A DNA stretch of 41,499 nt from Betaproteobacteria bacterium (GTDB lineage: Bacteria > Pseudomonadota > Gammaproteobacteria > Burkholderiales > SG8-39): contig VGIA01000008.1 in NCBI GenBank assembly GCA_016868105.1, forward strand, positions 1 through 41,499. Direction: 5' to 3'. The notes below the pieces were generated by a model, which worked only from the letters and a program-made list of their open reading frames with translations, made no database searches and was not told the DNA's origin. Positions 13,266-25,113 of this stretch are shown here, piece by piece (the first letter of the stretch is position 1; each line of letters starts with the position of its first letter). The position numbers were made by a program, and so were the translations under genes.

Positions 13266-13852
13266 GCCCGAAGCTGCACAGGCTGCTGGATGCGCTTGCG
13301 CGCGAAGGCTTCGCACCGGTTCAGCGCCTGGGAGAGATCACGCTCGAGGTCCCGGCGGCGCAGTCCCGGGCCGCGGCCCTCAAGCTGCGTGATCACCCCG
13401 AGCTGCGTTTCGAGCAACTGATCGATCTTTGCGGCATGGACTACGACACCTATGGCGACCGGCCCAGGCAAGGCCGGCGCTTCGCCTCGGTGGTGCACCT
13501 GCTCTCGGTGACGCACAACTGGCGCCTGCGCCTGCGCGCCTTCTGCGACGACGATGCCTTCCCGATCATGCCGTCGCTGATCGAGGTCTGGCCCGCGGCG
13601 GCCTGGTTCGAGCGCGAGGCCTTCGACCTTTTCGGCATCCTGTTCGACGGCCATCCGGACCTGCGCCGCATCCTCACCGACTACGGCTTCATCGGCCACC
13701 CGTTCCGCAAGGACTTCCCGGTCAGCGGCACCGTCGAGATGCGCTACGACCCGGAGCAGAAGCGCGTGATCTACCAGCCGGTGTCGATCGAGCCGCGGGA
13801 GATCACGCCGCGGATCGTCCGCGAGGAGCGCTACGCCGAGCGCAGGGACTAA
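13262..13852 (+). CDS. nuoC: NADH-quinone oxidoreductase subunit C
   Basis: NuoC is the 30-kDa-type subunit of the complex I peripheral arm, contacting NuoD. The product has 196 residues with the family signature region [20 protein letters not shown] and the following [17 protein letters not shown]. It is separate from nuoD, unlike the nuoCD fusion of E. coli. The frame is open from a TTG at 13223, but the ATG at 13262 is preferred because it gives the family N-terminus and an ATGA junction with the mini-ORF. GGAAAG lies about 12 nt upstream. nuoD follows after 4 nt. Confidence 0.95.
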   Translation: MSPKLHRLLDALAREGFAPVQRLGEITLEVPAAQSRAAALKLRDHPELRFEQLIDLCGMDYDTYGDRPRQGRRFASVVHLLSVTHNWRLRLRAFCDDDAFPIMPSLIEVWPAAAWFEREAFDLFGILFDGHPDLRRILTDYGFIGHPFRKDFPVSGTVEMRYDPEQKRVIYQPVSIEPREITPRIVREERYAERRD

Positions 13853-13856
13853 GGCG

Positions 13857-15110
13857 ATGGCGCAGATCCGCAACTACACGCTGAACTTCGGCCCGCAGCA
13901 CCCGGCTGCGCACGGCGTGCTGCGGCTGGTGCTGGAACTGGACGGCGAGGTGATCCAGCGCGCCGACCCGCACATCGGCCTGCTGCACCGGGCCACCGAG
14001 AAGCTGGCCGAATCGCGCACCTTCATCCAGTCGCTGCCCTACATGGACCGGCTGGACTACGTCTCGATGATGTGCAACGAGCACGCCTACGTGATGGCGA
14101 TCGAGAAGCTGGCCGGCATCCAGGTCCCGGAGCGGGCGCAGTACATCCGCGTGATGTTCGACGAGATCACGCGGATCCTCAACCACCTGCTGTGGCTGGG
14201 CGCCCACGGGCTGGACATCGGCGCCATGACCATCTTCCTGTATTGCTTCCGGGAGCGCGAGGACCTGATGGACTGCTACGAGGCGGTGTCGGGCGCGCGC
14301 ATGCACGCGGCCTACTACCGGCCCGGCGGCGTCTACCGCGACCTGCCGGACTCGATGCCGCAGTACCGGGCGCAGGTGTCTCGCAACGCCGCCACCATGG
14401 CGCAAATGAACGCGAACCGGCAGGGTTCGCTGCTCGACTTCATCGACGACTTCACCCGGCGCTTTCCCAAGTGCGTGGACGACTACGAGACCCTGTTGAC
14501 GGATAACCGGATCTGGAAGCAGCGTACCGTGGGCATCGGCGTGGTGAGCCCGGAGCGCGCGCTGGCGCTGGGCTTCACCGGGCCGATGCTGCGCGGCTCG
14601 GGGCTGGCCTGGGACCTGCGCAAGAAGCAGCCCTACGAGGTCTACGGCAAGCTGGAGTTCGACATCCCGGTGGGCGTCAACGGCGATTGCTACGACCGCT
14701 ACCTGGTGCGGATCGAGGAAATGCGCCAGTCCAGTCGCATCATCAAGCAGTGCGTGGACTGGCTGCGCGCCAACCCGGGCCCGGTGATCGTGGAGAACCA
14801 CAAGGTGGCGCCGCCCTCGCGCGGGGAGATGAAGTTGAAGATGGAGGAACTGATCCACCACTTCAAGCTGTTCACCGAAGGCATGCACGTTCCCGAGGGC
14901 GAGGCCTACGCCGCGGTGGAGCATCCGAAGGGCGAGTTCGGCATCTACCTCATCTCCGACGGCGCCAACAAGCCCTACCGGCTCAAGATCCGTGCGCCGG
15001 GCTTCCCCCACCTTGCGGCAATGGACGAGATGTCCCGCGGCCACATGATCGCGGACGCGGTGGCCATCATCGGCACCATGGACATCGTGTTCGGGGAAAT
15101 TGACAGGTAG
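13857..15110 (+). CDS. nuoD: NADH-quinone oxidoreductase subunit D
   Basis: NuoD (49-kDa subunit, related to NiFe hydrogenase large subunits but without the metal site) forms the quinone pocket with NuoB. It has 417 residues, the usual length for an unfused NuoD. Visible family segments are [22 protein letters not shown] near the N-terminus, including the quinone-binding His pair, [28 protein letters not shown] and the closing [14 protein letters not shown] with the Arg terminus. Translation starts at an ATG 4 nt after nuoC. Intact. Confidence 0.97.
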   Translation: MAQIRNYTLNFGPQHPAAHGVLRLVLELDGEVIQRADPHIGLLHRATEKLAESRTFIQSLPYMDRLDYVSMMCNEHAYVMAIEKLAGIQVPERAQYIRVMFDEITRILNHLLWLGAHGLDIGAMTIFLYCFREREDLMDCYEAVSGARMHAAYYRPGGVYRDLPDSMPQYRAQVSRNAATMAQMNANRQGSLLDFIDDFTRRFPKCVDDYETLLTDNRIWKQRTVGIGVVSPERALALGFTGPMLRGSGLAWDLRKKQPYEVYGKLEFDIPVGVNGDCYDRYLVRIEEMRQSSRIIKQCVDWLRANPGPVIVENHKVAPPSRGEMKLKMEELIHHFKLFTEGMHVPEGEAYAAVEHPKGEFGIYLISDGANKPYRLKIRAPGFPHLAAMDEMSRGHMIADAVAIIGTMDIVFGEIDR

Positions 15111-15116
15111 GCGCCC

Positions 15117-15596
15117 ATGCCCATGCTCAGCGCCGAATCGTTGAAGAAAATCGACCGCGAGGTCGCCAAGTACCCGCCGGACCAGAAGCAGTCGGCGGTG
15201 ATGGCGGCGCTGGTGATCGCGCAGGACGAGAAGGGCTGGCTTGCCACCGAGACCATGGACGCGGTGGCCGGGATCCTCGGCATGGCACCGGTGGCGGTGT
15301 ACGAGGTGGCGACCTTCTACAACATGTACAACCTCAAGCCCACGGGGAAGTACAAGCTCACCATCTGCACCTGCCTGCCCTGCGGCCTGCAGGGTTCGCT
15401 GGAGGCGGCCGACCACCTGAAGGCGAAGCTGGGCGTGGAGTTCAACCAGACCACCGCCGACGGCCGCTTCACCCTCAAGGAGGGCGAGTGCATGGGGGCC
15501 TGCGCCATGTCGCCGGTGATCCTGGTCAACAACAAGGCGATGCACGACTACATGTCCAGGGACAAGATCGACGCGCTGCTGAAGGAGCTCAAGTGA
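15117..15596 (+). CDS. nuoE: NADH-quinone oxidoreductase subunit E
   Basis: NuoE (24-kDa subunit, thioredoxin-like fold) holds the off-path [2Fe-2S] cluster N1a beside NuoF. The 159 residues include the ligands Cys84, Cys89, Cys125 and Cys129 in [11 protein letters not shown] and [10 protein letters not shown], with one extra Cys86 between the first pair. The N-terminal helical bundle carries [18 protein letters not shown], which contacts NuoF. The gene starts 6 nt after nuoD and ends in a GTGA overlap with nuoF. Confidence 0.96.
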   Translation: MPMLSAESLKKIDREVAKYPPDQKQSAVMAALVIAQDEKGWLATETMDAVAGILGMAPVAVYEVATFYNMYNLKPTGKYKLTICTCLPCGLQGSLEAADHLKAKLGVEFNQTTADGRFTLKEGECMGACAMSPVILVNNKAMHDYMSRDKIDALLKELK

Positions 15597-16948
15597 GCCT
15601 GTTCGATTACGGCCCGGACGCGATCCTGATGCGGGGGCTCGATGGGGCCAACTGGCGCCTGAAGGACTACCAGGCGCGCGACGGCTATCTGGCCTTGAGG
15701 AAGATTCTCCGGGACAAGGTGAAGCCGGAAGACGTGGTCGCCGAGGTGAAGAAGTCCGGCCTGCGCGGTCGCGGCGGGGCCGGTTTCCCCACCGGCCTGA
15801 AGTGGTCATTCATGCCGCGGCAATTTCCCGGCGCCAAGTACGTGGTCTGCAATTCCGATGAGGGAGAGCCCGGCACCTGCAAGGACCGCGACCTGCTCCG
15901 CTACAACCCGCACGCGGTGATCGAAGGCATGATCATCGCCGGCTATGCCATGGGCGCGACCGCCGGCTACAACTACATCCACGGCGAGATCTGGCTTGTC
16001 TACGAGCAGTACGAGGAAGCGCTGCGCGAGGCGTACGCGGCCGGCTACCTGGGCAAGAACATTCTCGGCTCCGATTTCAGCTTCGAGATGTACGCCCATC
16101 CCGGCTACGGCGCCTACATCTGCGGCGAGGAAACCGCGCTGCTGGAGTCGCTCGAGGGCAAGAGGGGCCAGCCGCGCTTCAAGCCGCCGTTCCCGGCCAG
16201 CTACGGCCTGTACGGCAAGCCGACCACGATCAACAACACCGAGACCTTCGCCGCGGCGCCCTGGATCATGCGCAACGGCGGCGAGGCGTTCCTCGCCCTG
16301 GGCAGGCCCAACAACGGCGGCACCAAGCTGTTCTCCGTGACCGGCCATGTGGCGCGGCCCGGCAACTACGAGGTGCGGCTGGGAACGCCGTTCGCCGCCC
16401 TGCTGGAGATGGCCGGGGGCATGCGCGGTGCAAGCAAGCTGAAAGCGGTGATTCCCGGCGGCTCATCCATGCCGGTGCTGCCGGCCGAGGTGATGATGAA
16501 GACCGACATGGACTACGACTCCATCGCCAAGGCGGGCTCAATGCTGGGCTCGGGCGCGGTGATCGTGATGGACCAGACCACCTGCATGGTGCGGGCGCTG
16601 GAGCGCCTGTCCTATTTCTACTACGAGGAGTCCTGCGGCCAGTGCACGCCCTGCCGCGAGGGCACCGGGTGGCTCTACCGCGTGGTGCACCGGATCGAGA
16701 CCGGACAGGGGCGGATGGAGGACCTGGCGCTGCTGGACAGCGTCGCCGACAACATCGCCGGCAGCACCATCTGCGCGCTGGGCGATGCCGCGGCGCTGCC
16801 GGTCAAGAGCTTCCTCAAGCACTTCCGCCACGAGTTCATCCACCATGTCGAGCACAAGCGCTGCCTGCCGGGCATGCTGGAGCCCAAGTGGGGCAGGGCG
16901 GGCGCGCATGCGCCCGCATCCTCGTCACGGCTGGAGAAGGCGGCCTGA
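15593..16948 (+). CDS. nuoF: NADH-quinone oxidoreductase subunit F
   Basis: NuoF (51-kDa subunit) binds FMN and NADH and carries [4Fe-4S] cluster N3, the electron entry point of complex I. The product has 451 residues. The NADH/FMN loop [18 protein letters not shown] and [17 protein letters not shown] are followed by [13 protein letters not shown] and the cluster ligands Cys348, Cys351 and Cys354 ([11 protein letters not shown]) with Cys394 (STICALGD). The start is GTG at 15593 within a GTGA overlap, with AAGGAG 5 nt upstream. Upstream extension of the frame to 15488 is a nuoE shadow. Confidence 0.97.
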   Translation: MSLFDYGPDAILMRGLDGANWRLKDYQARDGYLALRKILRDKVKPEDVVAEVKKSGLRGRGGAGFPTGLKWSFMPRQFPGAKYVVCNSDEGEPGTCKDRDLLRYNPHAVIEGMIIAGYAMGATAGYNYIHGEIWLVYEQYEEALREAYAAGYLGKNILGSDFSFEMYAHPGYGAYICGEETALLESLEGKRGQPRFKPPFPASYGLYGKPTTINNTETFAAAPWIMRNGGEAFLALGRPNNGGTKLFSVTGHVARPGNYEVRLGTPFAALLEMAGGMRGASKLKAVIPGGSSMPVLPAEVMMKTDMDYDSIAKAGSMLGSGAVIVMDQTTCMVRALERLSYFYYEESCGQCTPCREGTGWLYRVVHRIETGQGRMEDLALLDSVADNIAGSTICALGDAAALPVKSFLKHFRHEFIHHVEHKRCLPGMLEPKWGRAGAHAPASSSRLEKAA

Positions 16949-19161
16949 TGCCGAAGCTCGAGATCGACGGCCGGGAAGTCGAGGTGCAGCACGGCTCGAC
17001 CGTGATGGAGGCGGCGACGAAGCTCGGCATCTACGTGCCGCACTTCTGCTACCACAGGAAGCTCTCGATCGCGGCCAACTGCCGCATGTGCCTGGTGGAG
17101 GTGGAGAAGGCGCCCAAGCCGCTGCCCGCCTGCGCCACCCCCGTCACCGACGGCATGAAGGTGAAGACGAACTCGGCAGTCGCCAAGACTGCGCAGAACT
17201 CGGTGATGGAGTTCCTGCTCATCAACCATCCGCTCGACTGCCCGATCTGCGACCAGGGCGGCGAATGCCAGCTGCAGGACCTGGCGGTGGGCTACGGCGG
17301 CTCGTCCTCGCGCTACGCCGAGGACAAGCGCTTCGTCATGGCCAAGGACATCGGCCCGCTGGTGGCGGCCGAGGAAATGAGCCGCTGCATCCAGTGCACG
17401 CGCTGCGTGCGCTTCGGCCAGGAAGTGGCCGGGGTGATGGAGCTGGGGATGATCGGCCGCGGCGAGCATGCCGAGATCGTCGCCTTCGTCGGCAAGTCGG
17501 TGGACTCCGAGCTCTCGGGCAACATCATCGACCTGTGCCCGGTTGGCGCGCTGACCTCGAAGCCCTTCCGCTACAGCGCGCGGACCTGGGAACTGTCGCG
17601 GCGCAAGTCGGTGTCGCCGCACGACGGCCTGGGCTCCAATCTGGTGGTGCAGGTGAAGCAGGACCGCGTCATGCGCGTGCTGCCGCTGGAGAACGAGGCC
17701 GTGAACGAGTGCTGGCTGTCGGACAAGGACCGCTTTTCCTACGAGGGCCTGAACTCCGGCGAGCGGCTGACGGTGCCGATGATCAGGCAGGACGGCCAGT
17801 GGCGCGAGGCCGAATGGCAGGAGGCGCTGGGGTTTGCGGCGCGGGGCCTGAAGGCCTTCGGCGTGCTGGCCTCGCCGCACGCGACGCTGGAGGAACTGTT
17901 CCTCGCCGGAAGGCTGGGCGCCGCCCCCGGCAATGCCGCGGATTTCCGCCTGCGCCACAGCGACTTCTCCGCCGACGGCCGGCGAGCGGGCATCCCCTGG
18001 CTGGGAATGGCGCTGGCCGAGCTGGGCAAGCTCGACCGCGTGCTGGTGGTGGGTTCGTTCCTGCGCAAGGACCATCCGCTGCTCGCGCACCGCCTGCGCC
18101 AGGCGGCAAAGCGCGGCACCGAGGTCCATGTGCTGCATGCGGTGGATGACGACTGGCTGCTGCCGGTGCGCTCGAAGAAGATCGTGCCGCCGTCGCAGCT
18201 GCTCTCGGCGCTGCCCGGGTTCGCCGGGGCGCTCAGGGGCGCGGGGAACGGTGCCATCCTGCTCGGCAATTTCGCGCAGCATCATCCGCAGGCGGCGCGG
18301 CTCCACGCGGCGGCGCAGGCGCTGGCGAAGGAGACCGGCGTCAGGCTGGGTTTCCTGGGCGAGGCGGCCAATTCGGTGGGCGGCTATGTCGCCGGCCTGC
18401 CCGCCGGCGGCGGCCTGCCTGCCGCGCTCCAAAAGCAGGCGCTGCTGCTGCTCAACGTCGAGCCGCAGTTGGATTGCGCCAACCCGCAGGCGGCGATGGC
18501 CGCGGTGCGCGGCGCGCGCTTCACGGTCAACCTCAGCGCCTTCAAGTCCGAACTGGGCGACGTGCTGCTGCCGATCGCGCCGTTCACCGAGACCCCGGGC
18601 ACGTTCATCAGCACCGAGGGCCGCGTGCAGAGCTTCCACGCCACGGTGCACCCGCGCGGCGAGGCGCGGCCGGCCTGGAAGGTGCTGCGCGTCCTGGGCA
18701 CGATGCTGGGCCTGCCCGGGTTCGATTTCGAGGCCGTGGAGCAGGTGCGCCAGGCCTGTCTGGGGGGTAAGCAGGTGGCCTCGATGTTGTCGAACGCCAT
18801 CGAGCTCCCGTCCGCGCCGGCGCCGGCCGCCTCCGCGGGAGGCATCGAGCGCATCGCCGACGTGCCGATCTATTTCGCCGACCCGCTGGTGCGGCATTCG
18901 CTGCCGCTGCAGAAGACCGGCGATGCCAGTCCGCCGCGCGCCTGGATGAACGCCCGGATGTTCAAGAGCCTCGGCGCCACCGAAGGCAGCCCGGTGCTGG
19001 TGCGACAGGGCACTGGCGAGGCAGGCCTGGTCGCGGCCCTGGACGACAAGCTGCCGGACAACTGCGTGCGCGTGCCGGCGGCGCATCCTTCCACCGCTGC
19101 GCTGGGCCCGATGTTCGGCGCCATCGAGCTCGAGACCGTCACCGCGCAGAGGGTGGCGTAG
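16948..19161 (+). CDS. nuoG: NADH-quinone oxidoreductase subunit G
   Basis: NuoG (75-kDa subunit) carries several iron-sulfur clusters of the electron chain. In 737 residues the ligands are clear: [2Fe-2S] N1b at Cys34, Cys45, Cys48, Cys62; N5 at His94, Cys98, Cys101, Cys107 (the His-coordinated cluster); N4 at Cys147, Cys150, Cys153, Cys197. The remaining two thirds form a molybdopterin-oxidoreductase-like domain without a visible cofactor site. The extra N7 CxxC...C motif of E. coli-type NuoG was not seen. The ATG at 16948 shares a base with the nuoF stop (TGATG). Confidence 0.96.
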   Translation: MPKLEIDGREVEVQHGSTVMEAATKLGIYVPHFCYHRKLSIAANCRMCLVEVEKAPKPLPACATPVTDGMKVKTNSAVAKTAQNSVMEFLLINHPLDCPICDQGGECQLQDLAVGYGGSSSRYAEDKRFVMAKDIGPLVAAEEMSRCIQCTRCVRFGQEVAGVMELGMIGRGEHAEIVAFVGKSVDSELSGNIIDLCPVGALTSKPFRYSARTWELSRRKSVSPHDGLGSNLVVQVKQDRVMRVLPLENEAVNECWLSDKDRFSYEGLNSGERLTVPMIRQDGQWREAEWQEALGFAARGLKAFGVLASPHATLEELFLAGRLGAAPGNAADFRLRHSDFSADGRRAGIPWLGMALAELGKLDRVLVVGSFLRKDHPLLAHRLRQAAKRGTEVHVLHAVDDDWLLPVRSKKIVPPSQLLSALPGFAGALRGAGNGAILLGNFAQHHPQAARLHAAAQALAKETGVRLGFLGEAANSVGGYVAGLPAGGGLPAALQKQALLLLNVEPQLDCANPQAAMAAVRGARFTVNLSAFKSELGDVLLPIAPFTETPGTFISTEGRVQSFHATVHPRGEARPAWKVLRVLGTMLGLPGFDFEAVEQVRQACLGGKQVASMLSNAIELPSAPAPAASAGGIERIADVPIYFADPLVRHSLPLQKTGDASPPRAWMNARMFKSLGATEGSPVLVRQGTGEAGLVAALDDKLPDNCVRVPAAHPSTAALGPMFGAIELETVTAQRVA

Positions 19162-20259
19162 GTGCTCGAGGCCTTGTACGCGCTGTCGGAGTCCCGCCTG
19201 GGACCGGTCTGGGGGCCGGCGGTGTACGAGGTCGTGACCTCGCTCGCGTTCATCGTCGCGATCCTGGTGCCGCTGATGGGGCTGATGGCCTACCTCACGC
19301 TCTGGGAGAGGAAGCTGATCGGCTGGATCCAGATCCGCATCGGCCCGAACCGGGTGACGTTCTTCGGCATTCCGTGGCTGGGCGGCCTGGCGCAGCCGGT
19401 CGCCGACGGCATCAAGCTGCTGTTCAAGGAAGTCATCTTCCCGGCCAATGCCAACAAGGCGCTGTTCGTGCTGGCGCCGATGCTGGCGCTGATGCCGGCG
19501 ATTGCCGCCTGGGCGGTGATTCCCTTCGCGCCCGACCTGGTGCTGTCGGACATCAATGCCGGCCTGCTGTACGTCATGGCCCTTACCTCCATGGCCGTGT
19601 ACGGGGTCATCATCGCAGGCTGGGCAAGCAACTCGAAGTACGCGTTTCTCGGTGCCATGCGCTCGGCGGCGCAGATGGTGTCCTACGAGCTCGCGATGGG
19701 CTTCGCGCTGGTGGTGGTGCTGATGGTCTCGGCAAGCCTGAACCTGTCGGACATCGTCAACGGCCAGGGGCAGGGCTGGTTCGCCTCGATGGGGCTCAAC
19801 TTCCTGTCCTGGAACTGGCTGCCGCTGGCGCCGATGCTTCTGGTGTATTTCATCTCCGGCATCGCCGAAACCAACCGCGCGCCCTTCGACGTGGTCGAGG
19901 GCGAGTCCGAGATCGTCGCCGGGCACATGGTGGAGTACTCGGGCATGACCTTCGCCCTGTTCTTCCTTGCCGAGTACCTGAACATGCTCCTGATCGCGAC
20001 CCTGACCGTGATCATGTTCTTCGGCGGCTGGCAGGCGCCGATCTCCAGCCCGCTGCTGGACGCGGTGCCGCCGACCCTGTGGCTGCTGGCCAAGGTGTTC
20101 GTCGTGGTCTCGATGTTCCTCTGGATCCGCGCCACCTTCCCGCGCTACCGCTACGACCAGATCATGCGCCTGGGCTGGAAGGTGTTCATCCCTCTGACGC
20201 TGGTCTGGATCGTGGTCATCGGCGCCTGGATGCAGACCCCCTGGAGCCTCTGGAAGTGA
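19162..20259 (+). CDS. nuoH: NADH-quinone oxidoreductase subunit H
   Basis: NuoH (ND1) is the membrane subunit that forms the entrance to the quinone chamber. The 365-residue protein has about eight to nine membrane helices. Conserved segments include [16 protein letters not shown] (first cytoplasmic loop), [16 protein letters not shown] and the acidic quinone-site loop [16 protein letters not shown]. Translation starts at a GTG immediately after the nuoG stop, without a gap. Confidence 0.96.
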   Translation: MLEALYALSESRLGPVWGPAVYEVVTSLAFIVAILVPLMGLMAYLTLWERKLIGWIQIRIGPNRVTFFGIPWLGGLAQPVADGIKLLFKEVIFPANANKALFVLAPMLALMPAIAAWAVIPFAPDLVLSDINAGLLYVMALTSMAVYGVIIAGWASNSKYAFLGAMRSAAQMVSYELAMGFALVVVLMVSASLNLSDIVNGQGQGWFASMGLNFLSWNWLPLAPMLLVYFISGIAETNRAPFDVVEGESEIVAGHMVEYSGMTFALFFLAEYLNMLLIATLTVIMFFGGWQAPISSPLLDAVPPTLWLLAKVFVVVSMFLWIRATFPRYRYDQIMRLGWKVFIPLTLVWIVVIGAWMQTPWSLWK

Positions 20260-20266
20260 GGATCCC

Positions 20267-20755
20267 GTGACCCGGCTCGCCGAGTTGTTCCGCTCCTTGC
20301 TGCTGCTGGAATTGTTCCGCGGCCTGGCGCTGACGGGACGGCACCTGTTCGCGCGCAAGATCACGGTGCAGTTCCCCGAGGAAAAGACGCCGATGAGCCC
20401 GCGCTTCCGCGGCCTGCACGCGCTGCGCCGCTATCCCAACGGCGAGGAGCGCTGCATCGCCTGCAAGCTGTGCGAGGCGGTCTGCCCGGCGCTGGCGATC
20501 CACATCGAGTCCGAGGCGCGCGCCGACAACACGCGCCGAACCACGCGCTACGACATCGACCTCACCAAGTGCATCTTCTGCGGCTTTTGCGAGGAGGCCT
20601 GCCCGGTGGACGCAATCGTGGAGACGCGGATCATCGAGTACCACGGCGAGAAGCGCGGCGACCTGTATTACACCAAGCCGATGCTGCTCGCGGTCGGCGA
20701 GCGCTATGAAGAGCAGATCGCGGCGGACCGCGCGGCCGACGCGCGCTACCGCTAG
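20267..20755 (+). CDS. nuoI: NADH-quinone oxidoreductase subunit I
   Basis: NuoI (23-kDa, TYKY subunit) carries two [4Fe-4S] clusters, N6a and N6b, that pass electrons to N2 in NuoB. The 162 residues contain two ferredoxin motifs: Cys63, Cys66, Cys69, Cys73 ([12 protein letters not shown]) and Cys102, Cys105, Cys108, Cys112 ([12 protein letters not shown]). An amphipathic N-terminal helix attaches it to the membrane arm. The start is GTG, 7 nt after nuoH. Confidence 0.97.
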   Translation: MTRLAELFRSLLLLELFRGLALTGRHLFARKITVQFPEEKTPMSPRFRGLHALRRYPNGEERCIACKLCEAVCPALAIHIESEARADNTRRTTRYDIDLTKCIFCGFCEEACPVDAIVETRIIEYHGEKRGDLYYTKPMLLAVGERYEEQIAADRAADARYR

Positions 20756-20761
20756 CGGCCG

Positions 20762-21364
20762 ATGGTCAATTTCGAGACGGTGGTGTTCTACCTGTTCGCG
20801 GCGATCCTGCTGGGGTCCGCGCTGCGGGTGATTACCGCGCGCAACCCGGTCCATGCCGCCCTGTACCTGGTGCTCGCGTTCTTTACCGCGTCGGCGATCT
20901 GGCTGCTGCTGCGCGCCGAGTTCCTCGCCGTCACCCTGGTGCTGGTCTACGTCGGCGCGGTGATGGTGCTGTTCCTGTTCGTGGTGATGATGCTGGACGT
21001 CAACCTGGAGCGGCTGCGCCAGGGGTTCTGGCAGTACCTGCCGCTGGGCCTGGCCGTCGGGGCGCTGATGGCCGCGGAGATGGCTGCGGTGCTGTATACG
21101 CGCTGGTCCGGACTGGCGGCGCGGCCCAGAGCCCTGGCGCCGGACTACAGCAACACCAAGGAACTGGGGCGCCTGATCTACACCGATTACGCCTATGCCT
21201 TCGAGCTGGCGGCCGTGATCCTGCTGGTGGCCATCGTCGCCGCCATCGCCCTGACCCTGCGCCGGCGCAAGGACTCGCGCTCGCAGGACCCGTCGCAGCA
21301 GGTGAAGGCACGCCGCGCCGACCGCGTCCGGCTGGTGAGCATGCCGGCGGACAAGGACGGCTGA
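20762..21364 (+). CDS. nuoJ: NADH-quinone oxidoreductase subunit J
   Basis: NuoJ (ND6) is a membrane subunit that helps couple quinone reduction to proton pumping. The 200 residues have five predicted helices; helix 3 contains the conserved [20 protein letters not shown] segment with the pi-bulge region. The C-terminal tail is basic ([14 protein letters not shown]). The stop overlaps the nuoK ATG by one base (TGATG). Confidence 0.96.
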   Translation: MVNFETVVFYLFAAILLGSALRVITARNPVHAALYLVLAFFTASAIWLLLRAEFLAVTLVLVYVGAVMVLFLFVVMMLDVNLERLRQGFWQYLPLGLAVGALMAAEMAAVLYTRWSGLAARPRALAPDYSNTKELGRLIYTDYAYAFELAAVILLVAIVAAIALTLRRRKDSRSQDPSQQVKARRADRVRLVSMPADKDG

Positions 21365-21681
21365 TGCTGGCCACGCAACTGAGCCTGTCGCATTACCTGG
21401 TGCTGGGCGCGCTGCTGTTCGCGGTGTCGGTGGTGGGCATCTTCCTCAACCGCAAGAACGTCATCATCCTGCTGATGGCGATCGAGCTGATGCTGCTGGC
21501 GGTGAACCTGAACTTCATCGCCTTCTCGCACTTCCTCGGCGACCCCGCCGGGCAGATCTTCGTCTTCTTCATCCTCACCGTCGCCGCGGCGGAGTCGGCC
21601 ATCGGCCTGGCGATCCTGGTGGTGCTGTTCCGGGCGCTCAATACCATCGACGTTGATGACCTGGACTCGCTGAAGGGGTAG
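21364..21681 (+). CDS. nuoK: NADH-quinone oxidoreductase subunit K
   Basis: NuoK (ND4L) is a small membrane subunit of the proton path. The product of 105 residues has three helices; the buried glutamates are present in [14 protein letters not shown] (helix 2) and in [13 protein letters not shown] (helix 3). The length equals the family norm. It starts inside the nuoJ stop and is followed 7 nt later by nuoL. Confidence 0.97.
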   Translation: MLATQLSLSHYLVLGALLFAVSVVGIFLNRKNVIILLMAIELMLLAVNLNFIAFSHFLGDPAGQIFVFFILTVAAAESAIGLAILVVLFRALNTIDVDDLDSLKG

Positions 21682-21688
21682 GGGCGCG

Positions 21689-23629
21689 ATGACCATGAAG
21701 ACCCTCTACCTGCTGGTCCCGCTCGCGCCCCTGTCCGGCGCCATCGTCGCCGGGCTGTTCGGCCGCGCCATCGGCCGCGCCGGGGCGCACTGGGTGACCA
21801 TCCTTTCGGTGCTGGTGTCGCTGGTCGCCTCGTGCGTCATTTTCGCCGACGTGCTGGCCGGCAACACCTTCAACGGCAGCGTCTACACTTGGCTCACCAG
21901 CGGCGAGACGCGCTTCGAGATCGGGTTCCTGATCGACCGCCTGAGCGCGCTGATGATGATCGTGGTCACCTTCGTCTCGCTGCTGGTGCACATCTACACC
22001 ATCGGCTACATGGCCGGCGACCCCGGCTACCAGCGCTTTTTCTGCTACATCTCGCTGTTCACCTTCTCCATGCTGATGCTGGTGATGGCGAACAACTTCC
22101 TGCAGCTGTTCTTCGGCTGGGAGGCGGTGGGGCTGGTGTCATACCTGCTGATCGGCTTCTGGTACACGCGGCCGACCGCGGTCTACGCCAATCTCAAGGC
22201 CTTCCTGGTGAACCGGGTCGGCGACTTCGGCTTCCTGCTCGGCATCGGGCTGGTGCTGGCCCATTTCGGCACCCTGTCCTACACGCCGGTGTTCGACCAG
22301 GCTCCGGCGCTGGCCGCCGGTTCAGCCGGCGGCGGCCTGCCGATCACGCTCATCTGCCTGCTGCTGTTCGTCGGCGCCATGGGCAAGAGCGCGCAGTTCC
22401 CGCTGCACGTCTGGCTGCCCGATTCCATGGAGGGCCCGACCCCGATCTCGGCGCTGATCCACGCCGCGACCATGGTGACCGCCGGCATCTTCATGGTGGC
22501 GCGCATGTCGCCGCTGTTCGAGCTGTCGCAGGCGGCGCTGTCCACGGTGATGGTGATCGGCGCGATCACGGCGCTCTTCATGGGCCTGGTGGCGCTGACC
22601 CAGTTCGACATCAAGCGCGTGGTGGCCTACTCGACGCTGTCGCAGCTGGGCTACATGACCGCGGCGCTGGGCGCCTCGGCCTACTCGGCGGCGATGTTCC
22701 ACCTCATGACGCACGCCTTCTTCAAGGCGTTGTTGTTCCTCGCCGCCGGCTCGGTGATCATCGCCATGCACCACGAGCAGGACATGCGCCGCATGGGCGG
22801 CCTGAAGAGGTACATGCCCTGGACGTACTGGACGCTGCTCATCGGCGCCATCGCCTCGGCCGGGATCCCGCCTTTGGCCGGGTTCTTCTCCAAGGACGCC
22901 ATCATCGAGGCCATCCGGCTCGCCGGCACCCCGGGGGCGATGTTCGCGTATGCCTGCGTGCTCGCCTGCGTGTTCGTGACCGCGGCCTACACCTTCCGCA
23001 TGGTGTTCATGGCCTTCCATGGCGAGCCGCGCTTCGACCCGAAGCCTCCGCCGCACGAGTCCCCCGCGGTGGTGACCATCCCGCTCCTGCTGCTCGCCAT
23101 CCCGTCGGTGGCCGCGGGCTGGTGGATCGGCAGCGTGGTGTTCGGCGATTACTTCGGCGCCAGCATCGTGGTCCGGCCCGAGCACGCCAGCATCGCGAAG
23201 ATGGCCGCAGACTACAAGGGCCTGGGTGGATTCGTCCTGCACGGCCTGGCGACGCCGCCGTTCTGGCTCGCGGTCGCGGGCATCGCCACCGCCTGGTACC
23301 TGTACCGGGTGCGCACCGACCTGCCGGGGCGCATCGCGCAGGGGTTCGGACCGCTGTACGCGCTGGTGGAGCGCAAGTACGGCTTCGACGAGATGTATTC
23401 GATCGTGTTCGCGGCCGGGGCGCGCGCCCTCGGCAGCGGGTTCTGGAAGGGCGGCGACCAGCGCACCATCGATGGGGTCATGGTGAACGGCTCGGCGCGC
23501 CTGGTGGGCTGGCTCTCCGGGGCGGTGCGCCTGGTGCAGAGCGGCCTGGTCTACTGGTACGCGTTCATGATGATCTTCGGCATCTGCGTGATGTACGCGT
23601 TGGTCAAGTACCGGGTGTTCGGCGGATGA
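21689..23629 (+). CDS. nuoL: NADH-quinone oxidoreductase subunit L
   Basis: NuoL (ND5) is the distal antiporter-like proton-pumping subunit with a long lateral helix. The 646-residue protein shows the conserved charged residues: the helix 5 Glu in [18 protein letters not shown], the helix 7 Lys in [17 protein letters not shown], and [15 protein letters not shown]. The C-terminal part contains the amphipathic lateral helix and anchoring helix. It starts at an ATG 7 nt after nuoK. Intact and full length. Confidence 0.97.
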   Translation: MTMKTLYLLVPLAPLSGAIVAGLFGRAIGRAGAHWVTILSVLVSLVASCVIFADVLAGNTFNGSVYTWLTSGETRFEIGFLIDRLSALMMIVVTFVSLLVHIYTIGYMAGDPGYQRFFCYISLFTFSMLMLVMANNFLQLFFGWEAVGLVSYLLIGFWYTRPTAVYANLKAFLVNRVGDFGFLLGIGLVLAHFGTLSYTPVFDQAPALAAGSAGGGLPITLICLLLFVGAMGKSAQFPLHVWLPDSMEGPTPISALIHAATMVTAGIFMVARMSPLFELSQAALSTVMVIGAITALFMGLVALTQFDIKRVVAYSTLSQLGYMTAALGASAYSAAMFHLMTHAFFKALLFLAAGSVIIAMHHEQDMRRMGGLKRYMPWTYWTLLIGAIASAGIPPLAGFFSKDAIIEAIRLAGTPGAMFAYACVLACVFVTAAYTFRMVFMAFHGEPRFDPKPPPHESPAVVTIPLLLLAIPSVAAGWWIGSVVFGDYFGASIVVRPEHASIAKMAADYKGLGGFVLHGLATPPFWLAVAGIATAWYLYRVRTDLPGRIAQGFGPLYALVERKYGFDEMYSIVFAAGARALGSGFWKGGDQRTIDGVMVNGSARLVGWLSGAVRLVQSGLVYWYAFMMIFGICVMYALVKYRVFGG

Positions 23630-23639
23630 TTTTTCAATC

Positions 23640-25112
23640 ATGAAGCTGCTGACGCTCGCCATCTGGGTGCCGGTCCTCGCCGGGCTGCTGGTGCTCGCCA
23701 GCGGAGGGGACCGGAACGCGCCGCTGCAGCGCGCCATCGCCCTGGTGGGCTCGATCCTGGGCTTCCTGGTCACCATCCCGCTGTACACTGGATTCAAGCT
23801 CGGCGACGCGGGGATGCAGTTCGAGGAGCGCGTGTCCTGGATCCCGCAGTTCAGCGTCTTCTACCACCTCGGTGTGGACGGCATCTCGGTGCTGTTCCTG
23901 CTGCTCAATGCGTTCATCACGGTGCTGGTGGTGATCGCCGGCTGGAGCGTGATCCAGAGCGGGGTAGCGCAGTACATGGCGTCGTTCCTGATCATGTCCG
24001 GGCTGCTCAACGGCGTGTTCTCGGCGCTCGACGGGCTGCTGTTCTACGTCTTCTTCGAGGCCACGCTGATCCCGATGTTCGTCATCATCGGCATCTGGGG
24101 CGGGCCCAACCGGGTCTACGCCGCGCTCAAGTTCTTCCTCTACACACTGTTCGGGTCGCTGTTGATGCTGGTCGCGCTGCTGTACCTGTACAACAAGTCC
24201 GGCGGCAGCTTCGCGATCCTGGACTGGTGGAAGCTGCCGCTGCCCCTGGGCATGCAGATGCTGCTGTTCTTCGGCCTGCTGTTCGCCTTCGCCGTGAAGG
24301 TGCCGATGTGGCCGGTGCACACGTGGCTGCCGGATGCCCATACCGAGGCGCCCACCGGCGGCTCGGTGGTGCTCGCCGCGATCATGCTGAAGCTGGGCGC
24401 CTACGGCTTGGTGCGCTTCACGCTGCCTATCCTGCCCGATGCCTCGCGCCAGCTGGCCTGGCTGATGATCGCGCTGTCGCTGATCGCGGTGGTGTACATC
24501 GGCCTGGTGGCGCTGGTGCAGACCGACATGAAGCGCCTAATCGCGTACTCGTCCATCTCGCACATGGGCTTCGTCACGCTGGGCTTGTTCATCTTCAATG
24601 CCTACGGGGTGGAGGGGGCGCTGCTGCAGATGATCTCGCACGGGTTCATCTCCGCGGCGATGTTCCTCTGCGTCGGGGTGATGTACGACCGCATGCACAG
24701 CCGCAACATCGCCGACTACGGCGGCGTGGTGAACACCATGCCGCGCTTCGCCGCGCTGATGATGCTGTTCGCAATGGCAAACTGCGGGCTGCCCGCCACC
24801 AGCGGCTTCGTCGGCGAGTTCATGGTGATCATGGGCGCGATGAAGGCCAATTTCTGGATCGCGTTCGCCGCCGCCACCATGCTCGTCTTTGGCGCCGCCT
24901 ACACGCTGTGGATGTACAAGCGGGTGATCTTCGGCGCGGTGGCCAACGACCATGTGGCGGCGCTCAAGGACCTGGACGGCCGCGAGACCCTGGTGCTCGG
25001 TCTGCTCGCCTTCGCGGTGCTGGCGATGGGGATCTACCCGCTGCCCTTCACCGAGCTGATGCACGCCTCGGTCAACGAATTGCTGCGCCACGTTGCGCTG
25101 CCGAAGTTCTGA
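23640..25112 (+). CDS. nuoM: NADH-quinone oxidoreductase subunit M
   Basis: NuoM (ND4) is the second antiporter-like proton pump of complex I. It has 490 residues and about 14 helices. Key segments: [19 protein letters not shown] with the helix 5 Glu, [20 protein letters not shown] with the helix 7 Lys, and [19 protein letters not shown]. It begins 10 nt after nuoL; a weak ribosome binding site means translation probably depends on coupling. nuoN starts 1 nt after its stop. Confidence 0.97.
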   Translation: MKLLTLAIWVPVLAGLLVLASGGDRNAPLQRAIALVGSILGFLVTIPLYTGFKLGDAGMQFEERVSWIPQFSVFYHLGVDGISVLFLLLNAFITVLVVIAGWSVIQSGVAQYMASFLIMSGLLNGVFSALDGLLFYVFFEATLIPMFVIIGIWGGPNRVYAALKFFLYTLFGSLLMLVALLYLYNKSGGSFAILDWWKLPLPLGMQMLLFFGLLFAFAVKVPMWPVHTWLPDAHTEAPTGGSVVLAAIMLKLGAYGLVRFTLPILPDASRQLAWLMIALSLIAVVYIGLVALVQTDMKRLIAYSSISHMGFVTLGLFIFNAYGVEGALLQMISHGFISAAMFLCVGVMYDRMHSRNIADYGGVVNTMPRFAALMMLFAMANCGLPATSGFVGEFMVIMGAMKANFWIAFAAATMLVFGAAYTLWMYKRVIFGAVANDHVAALKDLDGRETLVLGLLAFAVLAMGIYPLPFTELMHASVNELLRHVALPKF

Positions 25113-25113
25113 G

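Noticed and set aside
16675-20364. A 1229-codon open frame on the minus strand opposite nuoF-nuoI
   Set aside because: Shadow of four intact nuo genes in high-GC DNA; composition is Arg/His/Gln-rich without domains.
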